From Camillea tinctor (taxonomy: Eukaryota; Ascomycota; Sordariomycetes; Xylariales; Xylariaceae): DNA of 64,000 nt. Where the stretch lies: contig MU394053.1 of assembly GCA_022578605.1 (NCBI GenBank), positions 1,260,229 to 1,324,228 of the forward strand. Direction: 5' to 3'. Numbering within the stretch: the first letter of the stretch is position 1; each line of letters opens with the position of its first letter. This document shows positions 46,710-59,153 of the stretch, piece by piece. The translations under genes were made by a program, and so were the position numbers. The notes below the pieces were generated by a model that saw only the letters and a list, made by a program, of their open reading frames with translations, was not told where the DNA came from and ran no database searches.

Positions 46710-49638
46710 ATCAAGTAGTATTCGCGGACTACCATTCATACAAAACTCCGTGGGGTTGGGTCTAAGTACCTTGTCGGTGTTCTCAGGAAGGTCATGTCGC
46801 TTTCCGTCCGTACTAGTTCTGTCTACTAGGGCACCGGGCGATTGTCTAGTGAGTCTTTGGACATCTATTTGTAGAGAATAGCAAGATAGAGAGGCTATTA
46901 TGTGCCAGCAAGGGCGGGATCTGCTGCATAAAAGGGCGTGGGGGGTTATAGGTGGATTGAGTTAAGGAGTTCAGAAGGGACAGCGATTCATTTGAGTATT
47001 TTTTTTTCTGCTTCTCTATTTATTTGTCTTTTTTTACATGTCGCGATGATATACATTACATTAATGGATACCAAGAAACATTTTTGTCATTTTCTAGTAG
47101 AACTTGGCTATTTTCTTTTGGTCACGATATCGGGAATAGCTCATTTCTTGACTGCGTGTTCTATGTAGTTAGCTGATTTGATTTGGTGGCGTGAAGAGAG
47201 AGTTACGATGCCCTCGCTCTAGATGAATGGATGGATGGGTATCATGTGCGTACTTAAAAGATATGAAAATACAGGGATGAGACACAATAGAGAGAGAAAG
47301 AGGAATGTGGCACCGGGTTTGTTTCAATATAAAAAGTCTAGAGGCAACTAAATTATAGGTGTTGCCTACCTAGTATATTATGACAACATGTGATTCATAT
47401 ACATACCTATCTGCTTGAAAACAGGTAAGTCTATACCAAATAATATTACATCATCGAGTAATTTAAGAACCTCCTTCCGGACCCTTTCCTCCTCCTCTTC
47501 TCCCTAGTCTCGGCTGAGGATAGGTCAAGTGCGTCCTACCCCCACGTAGATACATACATAGATCTGTTATGGCAGTCAAATAGTTTACATGGTCGAGATG
47601 TATGTGGCAGAGCAACTAATGCGATGTATTACGTCAACGAGTACTTGCCTGGGTAGTGTGCAACTGCTAACTAGACTATTCTGAAGGTATGCTTATCATG
47701 TATTGGTTGGTCGAGCAGCAGAAGAGAAGCTAATGCCTAGTGGGTGTAAGATAGGGAAAACGGGGATTTTGGTAGGTTATGTCAGTATACCTAAGGCTTT
47801 CGGGAATAGGTAAGCACTTGCATATTGTTGATAGTAGGGGGGATTGATATATGATATGTAGCCAGTTAAGCATGGAAATTTATAATATTCAGTTGTATAG
47901 AATCAGATCGGATTTAAAACTATTAGCAGCGTGTTATCCATGAATTACTTCTGCTTAGATGTGACTGTTATATGGGAGAACAAGAGAGTGGGCGGGATGA
48001 AGATACACATTTGATGATGGCAAACACCTACTTGAACTAGAGGTAGACGATGCTTTGCTTTGATATTTACATTCTTTTATCAGAAACTGTTCTTGGTGCG
48101 GATAGTCGGTTTAAGAAACAGAGCTTGTGCGAAGGAGTTATTGTAAACGTTACCGTATAGTACTCATATATATTTATGGATATTCTATGCGGGTTTAACA
48201 AACCCTATCCAGAGGCATTAGAGACTCACAATAAATGTAGTAGATATAAAATATTTAGAAGCCCCATGGAGGCAAGTCAGGTTTTAGGGCTACACATTCC
48301 AACCACTGTGTAGGAAAGCTCGTTCGATGAACTCTATGAACGCTTAAAGCAGGTGGCCCTCTTCTACTAATTCGAACTTGTTGAGTAGGCATATTTTTTA
48401 TTTTGAATTTTGAGGCTTTGTAAAAGAACATGTATAATATCCATAAGCTGTGTCTAATCACGCATAACCCTCTTTTTGCTTGTTAGTATAAAACCATAAA
48501 GGACCGTTTACATCGGATATCTCTTCTGCTTTATTTTAACTTTATTATACCTTTACCTATTACTATAATTAAACTTATTCTTTTTTTTAACTGCAACTCA
48601 TGAGAGCTACATTGCATTGCTTATAAGCCTTGACTATCGACGAATCTCGCTATTCTCTATGTGAAGATCACACGGGTCCATGCGTTCCAATACAACCTGT
48701 AATTTCGAATGATAAAGAGAGAGAGGAACTTTTGAAATTGTATACGGTGATTTATTGAGAAAAAAAAATACTACCTCTAGTTACGGGTATCATGTATGCC
48801 TAGTCTTATAGGGAGATGGTGTTATTCTCATCACGGTGTAAAACCATACCCACCCTGCACTTGTGCTCTCGCTAAACACGAATATACTATTTCTGGACTG
48901 TGGGTTTGACTAATTTACAATGAAATCAATGTGAAGAAACTTTTGTTTTCTTCAAGTTGTATCTGGCTAGTTGTAGCATGAGTTGCTTCTTAGACTAAAC
49001 CACATGTGTCGGTCTATACGATCTAAATATTAGTATTATAGATGAATTAGTTGCCCCCCTCCCCTATTTAAAGCCACCATCTATCAAACCCTAGTATTTG
49101 GTATTGGAAAGACTCTCAATTCTCTATGATACAGTTATATTATTGTTGTCAACCCGCTCTGATTTTCCTATCACAAGAAATGTCCTACTTAAAGGAGATC
49201 CAGGCCTATGTAGCCGCTAAATCGATTCAAAGTCTATTGTCATGACCCATCATACAAGATTGCCCCCCCTGAGTTACTATAACATAGTATATGGGTATGG
49301 GAAAAGATCTCTAAGATGACCTCCTCTTGAAGAATATCTCGTTTGTGGTGTCTTGACGGCCTAAGGACTGGCTTGTTACATAGGCACACCCGCCTTGCTG
49401 GTCCAGCTTGTTTTATTTTCCCCGATGTATGTACGCTATCCAAACGATGGTATTGCCTAATGATTTCCCCCATAGAAGATCGCTGCATACTTATGTTTGT
49501 GTTTGTGTGGCGCGTTGTGCGTTGGTCCTTGCGATCAAACTGTTTCTTATATACACGTAGCCTGGGTATACCTTTTGCTACGCCTGCCCACGGGTCTAAA
49601 CATAGGCGGGTAAGATAAGCAAGATATCAGTTCTCCAA
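46710..49638. other. Gene-poor 2.9 kb between two 3' ends
   Basis: Convergent flank: 3' of the deneddylase and 3' of the FMP32-like gene. AT-rich with no exon chain or notable repeat that I can support. Frames at 46938-47168 and 49240-49618 have no similarity. It is unusually long for a space with no promoter to hold. Confidence 0.5.
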
Positions 49639-50549
49639 TTACATGAGCAACCTCCAGGCACCAAGCAACAATGCCGCAAAACCAGTGCATACACCTATCA
49701 GCCACTGGAGCGTTTGGAACTTGACCTGTTCTAGCTTCTCCCGCAGCGCGGCAACCTCCTGCTCGATCTTGGTCTCGGTCTCTTTGATTTTCAGTTCCTG
49801 GCTGACTGCCTCTTCTCTTATACGACCTTTTTCCAGGTTCAGATCTAGCCTCACGGAGGCCTGCGTACGGCCGATCTCGTCGCGCAGGCGGCTGTTCATT
49901 TTGGCAATGTCGTTGGTCAGACGTTCATGCGCCGCTCTCGTGGTGTTGGACTCGGTGCTGTCAGCCGAGAGCAGTTCCGAGCGCAGCTTTGCGAAGTCGA
50001 CCTTCTGCGTGTAAGTGGCCTTGGCGGCGTCTTCCCGCAGCACCATCGTTCGCGTCAGATTCTGGATACTAGATTGGACGGGACGGCGTGGTTGAGCAAA
50101 AGAGCAGACAAGGGGGGAGGGGTTATATACAAAAAAAAGCACTTATAGGCACGCAACGCTTACCTCTCCTCTATAACATCGTTGAGCACCTTCATCATGG
50201 CGACGGACTGCTCCTCTGTAAACCCCTCACTCTGGAGCCGCTGGACGAACTTCAGTGTGTCGAAGTGGTGGTCCCTTGCTCGAGGGGCTGTGGCGTGGAA
50301 TGACCTTCTTAGACCCGGATTCCGCAGTAGAATCGAGGACCTTAGAGGCGGTTTCGTTGTTGGATTGCATCTTGGGGTTTCAGCAGTGGTGTGGAAGGTC
50401 GCCGTCCGGGTGCCTTGCCATGGCCGCCTCTCGGAGGGGTATGTGATGGCTTGTATTATCTGTGAAGGTGCCAAAGATCCCTTCCAACTTAGTCGCGGGA
50501 GGAGAAACCTTGGTAAAGATAGAGCAGCTGATCCAGCTGAACCCGCCAT
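49639..50549 (-). CDS. fmp32: Mitochondrial coiled-coil membrane protein, FMP32/MCUR1-like (DUF1640)
   Basis: Two exons, 50549-50164 and 50068-49639, joined in phase 2, give 271 residues. The first about 90 residues are Arg/Ser-rich with few acids, suiting a mitochondrial presequence. DTLKFVQRLQSEGFTEEQSVAM (about 100-122) is the conserved opening of the DUF1640 family. A long coiled coil follows (about 165-245, with LREKLEQVKFQTLQW). One transmembrane helix ends the protein (WLIGVCTGFAALLLGAWRLL). Yeast Fmp32 and animal MCUR1/CCDC90B sit in the inner membrane and are linked to cytochrome oxidase assembly or calcium uniporter control. Start chosen at ATG 50549; the open frame extends upstream to a TTG only. 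A/G flanks around this ATG are favourable. Confidence 0.85.
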
Positions 50550-52699
50550 TTTTTCGTGAGGGTGATTTCCAACCCAACGAGGTTGGTTAGGTTGGTGGTG
50601 TAGGTGGGATGCCAATTGACGGACCTGGAGACCCGCGATATTCGGAGGCTTGGAATTACGAATTGTATAGATCCCTGTAAATCGGGAGCACTTGCATATC
50701 TTGGTTACACTTACTTACCTAAGTAGCAATAGGTAGGTACCTAGGTACCAAGGTATGCCTTCAATATCCGAAAGTGGCTTATTTTCTATGCGTGTGGCTA
50801 GGTATCCAATATGGCTGGTGCGATTGTACTAGCGGCAAAGGGAAAAAAAATCATATAAAATTTGATTAGGCCAGTAATCTTTTACTTTCCTTTCCTTCTT
50901 TTTTCCACAATATGAACAACGCAAATAATAACATTCTCCGGGACACGATTTCGATGCGAGGCAACCCTTAACTGTGGTTTCCCAAGACCATTGAAGTTCT
51001 TGGATAGAATGGAGAACGACTTCCAACGAACAATCTTGGGTGCGGTGTTTCCCTGTCCTCTTGAGGGCTGTGGGAAGGATCGCAATGATTGAGCGTACAT
51101 ACTTACCTTACCTAGGTACTCATCTCATACTTATCTTATTCGCATGCGAATCGCGACGAAGCTTCATAGGTTACGGTTACGTATTTCTTGCCAGCCGTGG
51201 ATGATTGCTTGTTACACTGTTGCTTCCGGTTCAAGGAACCAATCAAGGAAACTTGCCTGTATTCTTGGTATACCGTTCTGCTATATATACTATCATGATA
51301 ATATCATTGTAGAGTTATGCGAACATCATCATTCATACTAGAGAGAATGTTGTTGAATAGCCAATACTTGTCCTATCATGTAATAATATTATACCCAAAG
51401 CCTTTAGAGAGACGAGCGAATCTTGAATAAAAAATAATAAAAAAATAAAGAGCTTCTATGGCTGTAAAAATTGTTTGATGGTTACCAACTTCCTATACCC
51501 ACATAGCCAATAATAGATCCAGTGGCGCGCAAGGCAGCGAGGCGAATGGGTCCAGTAATGTGGACTGGTATTGGGAATTACAGTAGGTACCCTTTAGTTA
51601 AGCGTGTACCTAGGTACCTCATTAAGTTAGAGGGTTAGGTAGGTATTCCGGGTACGTAATGTTACCTAAATATACCTAAAAATCGAATTGATAGGCAAGT
51701 ACATTGATTACTTGGGTATGCTCCCTTCCCTACTTCCTCAATCTAAAAGTCAATTGAGTTAGCTAGTAAATAAAATCGAGGCTGTCAGAGGGGTAAATAA
51801 GGTAAGGCCTGTGTACACTACGTGATAGGGAGATCACTAAGGGAAGGAAGGGCTCGTGTGTAGATTGTGCCAACCCCGGACTTGGCTGGTTCATTTACAA
51901 AAGAAAGGCGTAAGGCATTAAAGTACCACACTAGTTAAATTACCTAGGAGATACATGGGTGGGTGGTTGAAAAGGAGAGATCATCGCACGGGATTGGCCT
52001 GTGCGTTGCCTCAGTATCACCTAGGAAGGTAGCTTGGTAGGAGCACTTTCCTTGGCTTCAATGTTTCTTAGGAACAGATTGCATTGCATTGGCACCTGCG
52101 GAAAAAAAAAAGATACTAGGAAGGAACAATAAACCTGTACTGGCAAACCTGTACTGGCTTCTAAATCAACCAATTCTGTCATTTTATGCCAACCTAAACC
52201 TACGACAACTGAACTTTGCCTTTTCTCACCTACGCAAAACAACTTCTCCCTACAAACACCACACCACACACACCCATCCACATACACAACATAGACGCAT
52301 ACACATTGTTGTTGTACATTAACTAACCTACCTACACCTACTTTCCTCTCCTACACACAATCATCCACAAATCTAGGGCGCGATTCTCGATAATTTGTCA
52401 CCGTCCCTTTATTGAGAAGCTAGCTAACCGCGCGTCCTTGCCCATTCTTCCTTCTTCATCACATTCTTTTTTTTTCCTTCGCCAACATAATCTCAATCCC
52501 TGGTGGTATTCATCTACTTTTCTCTTCCTTCCCTGTACTTAGATTTCCCGGCATTCGCTGGAACCTAACCTGAACCTGAACCGCTCGATCCATTCTACCA
52601 TCCGACCTTCGCGACGGCCCGAAACCCATAAACCCCGTCCCGCGATCTCCCTCGACCACACCTCGCCCTCCACCGTCATTACCCATGTGTCCTTGAACC
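50550..52699. other. Divergent 2.1 kb spacer, FMP32-like to clathrin
   Basis: Promoter regions of two divergent genes. TACCTAGGTA occurs three times within 880 bases (50738, 51109, 51607), the densest group in the window. Before the clathrin start, 52190-52700 is C/T/A-rich with few G on the plus strand, typical of a long fungal leader. A Thr/His-rich frame at 52089-52322 is low-complexity and not called. Confidence 0.55.
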
Positions 52700-55600
52700 A
52701 TGGCGCCGCTACCCATTAAATTCCAAGAGCTGTTGATGCTCAACAATGTCGGCATCGACAGCAGCGCTATCGGCTTCAACTCTTGCGTACGTACTTGGCC
52801 TACACCCCATATGATCGTAACGCAATGCTAACCCTCCCTTTCTACAGACACTAGAATCCGACCACTTTATCTGCGTGCGAGAAAAGAAGAGCGATGCTGC
52901 CTCACCCGAGGTTGTCATTGTCGACCTAAAGAATGGCAACAATGTCATCCGCCGGCCCATCAAGGCTGACAGTGCCATCATGCACTGGAACAAGCAAATT
53001 ATCGCCCTGCGGGCCCAGTCTAGAACGCTGCAGATCTTTGATCTGGAACAGAAGCAAAAGCTCAAGTCTGCTACCATGAACGAAGACGTTGTCTTCTGGA
53101 AGTGGATCAGTGAGAACACCCTGGGTCTGGTCACCGAAACCTCTGTCTTCCACTGGAATATATTGGATGCCTCACAGGCGGCACCTGTCGAGGTCTTCAA
53201 GCGAAATGCTAACCTCAACGTACGTCACTCATCCATCACTACTAGGCAGACCATCCCTGAACTACTGATATATAGTGAAGTGTTTTATGATGAGACGTGC
53301 TGATTTGTGCTATTAGGGCTGTCAAATTATCAATTACCGCGTTAACAGCGATGGCAAGTGGATGGCGGTTGTCGGTATCTCTCAGCAACAGGGTCGGGTC
53401 GTTGGTAGTCTACAACTATACTCGAAGGATCGGGGTATCAGCCAGGCGATCGAAGGTCATGCTGCCACATTCGGTACTCTCAGATTGGAGGGTGCGCCCG
53501 AGGACACCAAGGTCTTTACTTTTGCAGTTCGGTCTGCTACTGGCGCCAAGTTGCATATTGTCGAGATAGATCACTTGGAGGCCAACCCACCCTTCCCCAA
53601 GAAGGCGGTTGATATTTACTTCCCACCTGAAGCCACCAACGACTTCCCCGTTGCCATGCAGGTATCGCAGAAATACGGTATCGTTTACATGGTGACCAAG
53701 TACGGATTTATCCACCTCTATGACTTGGAGACAGGCTCGACTATCTTCATGAACCGAATCTCCAGCGAGACCATCTTCACCACCTGTGCGGACACGGACT
53801 CTGCTGGTATTGTTGGTATCAACAGAAAGGGACAGGTGCTCTTCGTTTCGGCCGATGACGAGGCCATCATACCATATCTCCTACAGAACCCCGCAAATAC
53901 CGAGATGGCCATCAAGATGGCTTCGCGCGCAGGTCTTCCTGGAGCTGACCAGCTGTACGCCCGGCAATTCGACCAGCTGTTCGCTCAGGGTGAATACGAG
54001 GCTGCGGCCAAGATTGCGGCCAATTCACCCAGGGGATTTTTGCGAACAACCGAGACAATCAACAAATTCAAGAACCTGCCACAGCAGCCCGGCAAGATGT
54101 CTTTTATCCTCCAGTATTTCGGCATGCTGCTTGATAAAACAACCCCGCTAAACAAGACTGAGACTTTGGAGCTGGCTGTACCAGTTTTGTCCCAGGGACG
54201 AAAGCATCTCCTCGAGAAGTGGGCTAAAGAGGGCAAACTCGATTTCTCTGAGGAATTGGGTGATCAGATTCGGGGCCATGATATCAACTTGGCTCTCGCT
54301 GTGTATCTGAAAGCCAATGCTACTCACAAGGTTGTTGCTTCTTTCGCCGAGCTGGGTCAGTTCGAGAAGATCCTTCCGTACTGTTCACAGACTGGATACC
54401 AGCCCGATTGGATCAGCCTTTTGCAGCATATCGTTCGTACCAACCCAGAGCGTGGTGCTGAGTTTGCAAGCTCCCTGGCCAACCACGAAGGCGGTTCCCT
54501 GGTCGACATTGAACGTGTAGTCGATGTATTCCAGTCCCAGGGATTGGTTCAACAGGCAACTGCATTCCTTCTGGATGCTTTGAAGGACAACCGCCCTGAG
54601 CATGCGAACCTACAGACGAGACTGCTGGAGATGAACTTGATGAACGCTCCTCAAGTTGCTGAAGCAATTTTGAGCAACCAGATGTTCACCCAGTTCGATA
54701 AACCTCGCATTGCAGCCTTGTGCGAACAGACCGGCTTATTCCAGAAAGCACTCGAGCTCTATGAGGATCCAGCTGCTGTCAAGCGCGTTATCGTTGGGCT
54801 GCCTGGTATGCCGAACTTCAACCCTGAATGGTTGGTCACATATTTCGGTCAGCTTTCCGTTGAGCAGTCCCTTGATTGCCTTGACGCCATGATGAAGTCG
54901 AATATTCGCCAAAACCTCCAGTCTGTTGTCCAAGTAGCAACGAAATACTCAGACCTCCTTGGTGCAACGAACCTAATCGACCTATTTGAGAAGTATAAGA
55001 CTTTTGAAGGTATCTTTTACTATCTGGGCAGTATCGTCAACATGTCGCAGGAGCCTGATGTGCATTTTAAGTATATTGAGGCTGCTACTAAGATGGGCCA
55101 ATTCAACGAGGTTCAGAGGATCTGCAGAGATAGTGAATACTACAACCCAGAAAAGGTCAAGAACTTCCTGAAGGAGGCGAAGCTGCCTGAAATGTTGCCT
55201 CTGATCATCGTTTGCGACAAGCATAACTTTGTTCACGACTTGATATTATATCTATACCAGAACCAACGCTTCCAGGCTATTGAGGCTTATGTCCAGCGTG
55301 TCAACCCTTCGAGAACCCCTGAGGTTATTGGTGGTCTTCTCGATGTCGACTGCGACGAGTCGGTTATTAAGGATCTCCTGAAATCTGTTGATCCCGCTGC
55401 AATCCCTATTGACTCTCTCGTGCGTGAAGTCGAGACCCGCAACCGTCTTAAGCTTCTACTGCCCTTCCTTGAAGCTACACTGGCTGCTGGAAACCAACAA
55501 CAGGCCGTGTTCAATGCCCTTGCCAAGATTTACATTGATTCCAACAACAACCCCGAAAAGTTCTTGAAGGAGAACGACCAATACGACACTCTTAGTGTCG

Positions 55601-57966
55601 GTAAGTACTGCGAGAAGCGTGACCCGAACCTAGCCTACATTGCGTACCAGAAGGGCCAGAACGATCTGGAACTCGTCAACATCACGAACGAAAACTCGAT
55701 GTATCGCGCTCAAGCCCGCTACCTCCTAGAGCGTTCAGACCGCGAGTTATGGATGTTCGTATTGAGCGAGAACAACATCCATCGACGTTCTGTTATTGAT
55801 CAGGTCATTGCCACAGCTGTTCCTGAGTGTAGCGACCCTGCTAAGGTCTCTGAAGCTGTCGCTTCGTTTTTGGCAGCTGATCTTCCTCTTGAACTTATTG
55901 AGCTTCTAGAAAAGATCGTACTGGAGCCCTCTCCGTTCAATGACAACCCCAGTTTGCAGAATCTGCTCATCTTGACTGCTGCTAGAGCTGATAAGGGCAG
56001 AGTTATGGACTACATCCATCGCCTAGATGCGTTCAACCCGGATGAGTGTGCTCAGCTCTGTATTGATGTTGGTCTTTTTGAGGAAGCTTTCGAGATTTTC
56101 AAGAAGGTCGGAAACCAGACTGCTGCTGTCGAGGTTCTCGTCGAGCATGTCGTTAGTATCGACCGTGCAAACAGCTTTGCCGAGGATGTTGATCTGCCCG
56201 AAGTTTGGAGCAAGGTTGCTAAGGCTCAGCTTGATGGTCTTCGTGTAGGTGATGCCATTGAATCTTACATCAAGGCCAATGACCCTCGAAACTACGAAGA
56301 GGTCATCGAGGTGGCGACCCATGCCGGAAAGGATGAGGAGCTAGTCAAATTCTTGCGCATGGCACGCAAGACGCTTAGAGAGCCTCCTATCGATACTGCT
56401 CTCGCTTTCTGTTACTCTCGCCTTGATCAGCTAGGGGAGCTAGAGGATTTCCTTCGGGGCACAAATGTAGCCAATATTGAGGAATCTGGTGACAAGGCTG
56501 CCAGTGAGGGCTACCACCAGGCTGCCAAAATTTTCTACAGCAGCATCTCCAACTGGTCCAAACTTGCGACGACCCTCGTGCATCTTGAGGACTACCAAGC
56601 TGCCGTCGAGTGCGCACGTAAAGCCAATAATATCAAGGTGTGGAACCAGGTTCACGCTGCATGCGTTGCCAAAAAGGAATTCCGACTTGCCAAGATTTGC
56701 GGTCTTAACCTAATTGTCGATGCTGAGCAACTTCAAGCCCTTGTGAAGCAATATGAGCGTGAGGGCTTCTTTGATGAACTTATTGACCTTCTTGAGCAAG
56801 GTCTTGGCTTGGAGCGTGCCCATATGGGCATGTTTACCGAGCTGGGTATTGCACTCTCTAGATACCACCCTGAAAGACTCATGGAGCATATCAAGCTATT
56901 CTGGAGCAGAATGAACCTTCCCAAGTTGATTCGTGCTTGTGAGGAAGCTAACCTGTGGCCTGAGTTGGTGTTCTGTTACTATCACTATGATGAGTTCGAC
57001 AATGCGGCCTTGGCCGTGATGGAGCGTTCTCAGAACTCGTGGGAGCACCAGCAGTTTAAGGATATCGTCGTCAAGGTTGCCAACTTGGAGATCTACTACC
57101 GCGCTATTAACTTCTACCTCGAGCAACATCCGTCGCTACTTACAGACCTTCTTCAAGTTCTTACCCCCCGTATCGATGTCAACCGTGTTGTGCGGATGTT
57201 CCAGAAGTCCGACAACCTGCCATTGATCAAGCCTTTCCTGCTCAATGTCCAGACTCAGAACAAGCGGACAGTTAACGACGCTATCAATGATCTCCTGATT
57301 GAGGAGGAGGATTACAAGACTCTTCGAGATTCCGTAGAGAACTACGACAACTACGATGCCGTTGAACTGGCTAGTCGCTTGGAGAAGCATGACTTGGTCT
57401 TCTTCAGACAGATTGCGGCTAACATATACCGCAAGACGAAGAGATGGGAGAAGTCCATTGCTCTATCTAAGCAAGACAAGCTATTCAAGGATGCGATCGA
57501 GACAGCTGCCATTTCTGGCAAGTCTGACACTGTTGAGGAGTTGCTTCGATACGTAAGTCACTATCTCTACCTTTTATTTATTTATTTGTCCATGCTAATG
57601 ATTATTTAGTTTGTCGATATTGGGAGCCGGGAGTGCTATGTTGGCATGCTCTATGCATGCTATGACCTCATCCGGCCAGATGTCGTCCTGGAGCTGTCGT
57701 GGCGCAACGGCTTGAGCGATTTCACTATGCCCTACATGATTAACATGCTTTGCCAGCAGACCAAGGAGCTATCAACCCTTAAAGCCGACAATGAAGCAAG
57801 AAAGGCCAAGGAGGCTGCCCAGGAGAAGCATGAGGACGAGACACCTATCCTTGGTGGTAACCGTCTAATGATCACAGCTGGCCCTGGCGCTAGCGGAAGC
57901 ATGTCTCCTGCACCTTTTGGCCAGACCAACGGCTTTGCGCCTCAGCCTACTGGTTACGGTTACTAG
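52700..57966 (+). CDS. chc1: Clathrin heavy chain
   Basis: Four exons, 52700-52786, 52848-53219, 53317-57552 and 57610-57966, give 1683 residues, the usual length for fungal clathrin heavy chain. The N-terminal beta-propeller (about 1-330) opens MAPLPIKFQELLMLNNVGID and holds REKKSD, VVIVDLKNGN and ADSAIMHW. A helical linker and seven clathrin heavy-chain repeats of about 145 residues (about 540-1580) form the leg. The trimerisation and light-chain-binding end carries LSWRNGLSDFTMPYMINML and a Gly/Pro/Gln tail ending PTGYGY. It coats vesicles at the plasma membrane, trans-Golgi and endosomes. The gene is intact, with one very long exon 3 and codon use typical of a highly expressed gene. Convergent with pyruvate carboxylase. 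Confidence 0.98.
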
Positions 57967-59153
57967 ATGACGCCGCGCCCCAGCATGTTGATGCCTGTAG
58001 TTATGCCTGCATATCATCTACCACAATCACCCAACCCCCTAGCACCACCAACTAATCCACACATACAACGGACAGTTCCGGGTGCTCATTTTTACGCTCC
58101 GCAGCCATAGATAATTACGGTGGATCATTTGGGAGGCTCTCTACGCATGGATCTTAATGTTTTTTTTCTTCACCTTATCTGGAGGATCTTGACTTGGCTT
58201 GGCTAGGCCAAGCGGGTGAGAGATGATGATAGCTTATGGGTGGTCTATTGAGAAAGAGCTGCCATTTCTAGCAGAGAACACCAAAAAAAAGGTCTAGTAG
58301 TTTCTCTTTCTTACACCCTCAGCAGCTTTATTTCTCTTGATAAATCTGGCGTCACGAGAACTAAAAAAAAGATTCCTTGTGTTTGTGTATTTTGTATGAT
58401 AGTACATTACGAATTGTTCCTCTAAACTTTTTGTTCCCCCCTATGTTGACTATGTCTGGTATGTCGTGAATAATGTCTTGAATGTATAACCGACTTGCTG
58501 TATATCGTCAATGGTAATATTCCTGCACGATGGCGGAGGATCTAAAGTAGCTAAGCCAACCTACCTAGGCTATATCGTATAATCTGGGAGAACCAGACAA
58601 TTCGTAAGCCAAAGTCTAAGCCTAAGTAAGTCTTTCACAAGAATTACATAACCCATATTGTCCTAGGTTTGTCTCCTTTGCCCTTGCGCCGTCTACGTTG
58701 AATTCGTTACGACGGCTTGAGAAAAGGGGGGGGGAGGGGGGGACCTACTACTCGTTACGACGCATTAAACCTGATAAGTTGACCTGAGTAGATATTGTCT
58801 TACTGACATTGACTTATATAACGCAAAGACAAAAAACCCCCGTCATATTACTTTGGACATGAATATATGTGGAACGTTGACTTGCAGGTATATTTTTAAT
58901 GATAATACGTTGGTTTCTAGGGGGAAAAAACATATGTAGGTTGAGTAATTGCGCAGACCGATTCAGAAGCCTTCCGAGCCTGAGAACTCTGTGAAATTGT
59001 TTTTTTTTTGGTGCCCCTATTAGATGACCGTAACCACTACCTAGTACTTCCCCCATTGGTTTGATTGATACCAAATAACTCTGAAACAAAAAACAATTTG
59101 AACTCCGGCATCACATACAGAAAGGAAAGGACAAGAAAACCCCGATACATTCA
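57967..59153. other. Convergent 1.2 kb 3' spacer
   Basis: Holds the 3' regions of clathrin (plus) and pyruvate carboxylase (minus). A G-rich run occurs near 58726-58741. A minus-strand frame at 58814-59089 has no similarity. Nothing else seen. Confidence 0.55.

Noticed and set aside
49240..49618. Overlapping frames on both strands 3' of the FMP32-like gene
   Set aside because: Short, no similarity, no plausible splice extension.
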